A DNA stretch of 64,000 bases from contig OY755177.1 of the NCBI GenBank assembly GCA_963576735.1, positions 19,158,001 through 19,222,000 on the forward strand, in the 5' to 3' direction. Positions 63,554 to 64,000 of this stretch are shown in pieces. The position numbers and the translations under genes are program-made. Each line of letters starts with the position of its first letter. The first letter of the stretch is position 1. The notes beneath the pieces are model-generated. The model did not search any database. It saw only the letters and a list, made by a program, of their open reading frames with translations, and was not told the DNA's origin. This stretch comes from Bedellia somnulentella. Lineage: Eukaryota; Arthropoda; Insecta; Lepidoptera; Bedelliidae.

Positions 63554-64000
63554 CTGCATTGATTGTTAGTTTGGTTAAATATTAGTGTAAAAGTTCCCTA
63601 TATACTTTAATCCAAAATATATCTTTTAAATTTATCTTTCTAATATCAAAAAAATCCTCAGCCACTGCTTACTTCTTTAGGAAATAAAGCGTCTAAGTAC
63701 ATCACACTATTAAATAACGGCTTTTAAATTATTATTGATGAATTTTCAAGATTTTTTCAGTATTTCCTAACAGCCCTTACAAACCTACAATCAAAGTTTC
63801 AAAATTAACCTGTTTACACTATTAGTAAAGATAAAATCGTGTATATTTTTATAACAAAAATAGAACAACTAAAGTAGGGTAGTCTATATTCCATACATTA
63901 AAAAGGTAGATGAAAGTCAGTGGTACGAGTGTGTGCCGTGCAAGATTTATTTGATCCTGGGCACGAATGATTTACACCTTCCTGCATCCGTTACTAAATC
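63554..64000. other. Spacer at the window end
   Basis: Nothing recognised; 63915-63965 (GTCAGTGGTACGAGTG ... CCTGGGCACG) could be a worn tRNA-like SINE head. Confidence 0.35.

Overview
The window is AT-rich, intron-poor nuclear DNA from an insect, most likely a moth or butterfly. The grounds are a gypsy-type endogenous retrovirus (errantivirus) with an F-like envelope gene, Helitron ends of the type common in Lepidoptera, and a dense load of short retroelements. No conserved host gene is complete here. The best host-gene candidates are a two-exon THAP-domain gene or relic near 26.5-27.1 kb and an unrecognised 88-codon ORF at 22.4 kb.

The centrepiece (7.30-14.76 kb, + strand) is a structurally complete errantivirus. 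It has two 300-bp LTRs that I read as identical, a 4-bp target duplication (CAGG), a tRNA-Ser primer site, open gag, pol (-1 frame) and env, and a purine tract. A consensus splice donor sits on a start-stop triplet pair (ATG TGA) in the leader, and a consensus acceptor lies inside the env N-terminus. Splicing between them would turn the start-stop into an env initiation codon. The provirus sits inside an older Helitron-like sequence.

Most of the rest is layered retroelements, which I name by window-local labels. SINE-A is about 245 bp with a (TATG)n tail and about forty copies or fragments. SINE-B is about 370 bp, tRNA-derived, with two subfamilies and about seventeen copies. LINE-C is an RTE-like LINE seen as 5'-truncated 3' ends coding for a WFGHIERM...RGRPR C-terminus. 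LINE-D and LINE-F are short truncated 3' tails. LINE-E is a Jockey/CR1-type LINE. SINE-A, SINE-B and LINE-C end in the same hairpin (CTGSCWACCCC, 4-base loop, GGG, then GCGTGA or CCGTGA and a short repeat tail), so the two SINEs probably borrow the LINE-C machinery.

At 55.8-61.75 kb the layers can be read in order. LINE-E inserted into a LINE-C copy (duplication ATTAAT) and was then hit by a SINE-B (TTATTAA), a SINE-A (AGACAGAA) and a Helitron (between A and T). Removing each insert rejoins the LINE-E reading frame.

Other structures are tRNA-like foldback elements (35.2, 41.0 and 62.4 kb), two TTAA-flanked non-autonomous elements (38.8 and 43.8 kb), a second Helitron (19.7 kb), a 297-bp tandem array (28.3-29.4 kb), palindromic elements (18.2 and 51.5 kb) and a dead RTE-like reverse transcriptase (42.0 kb).
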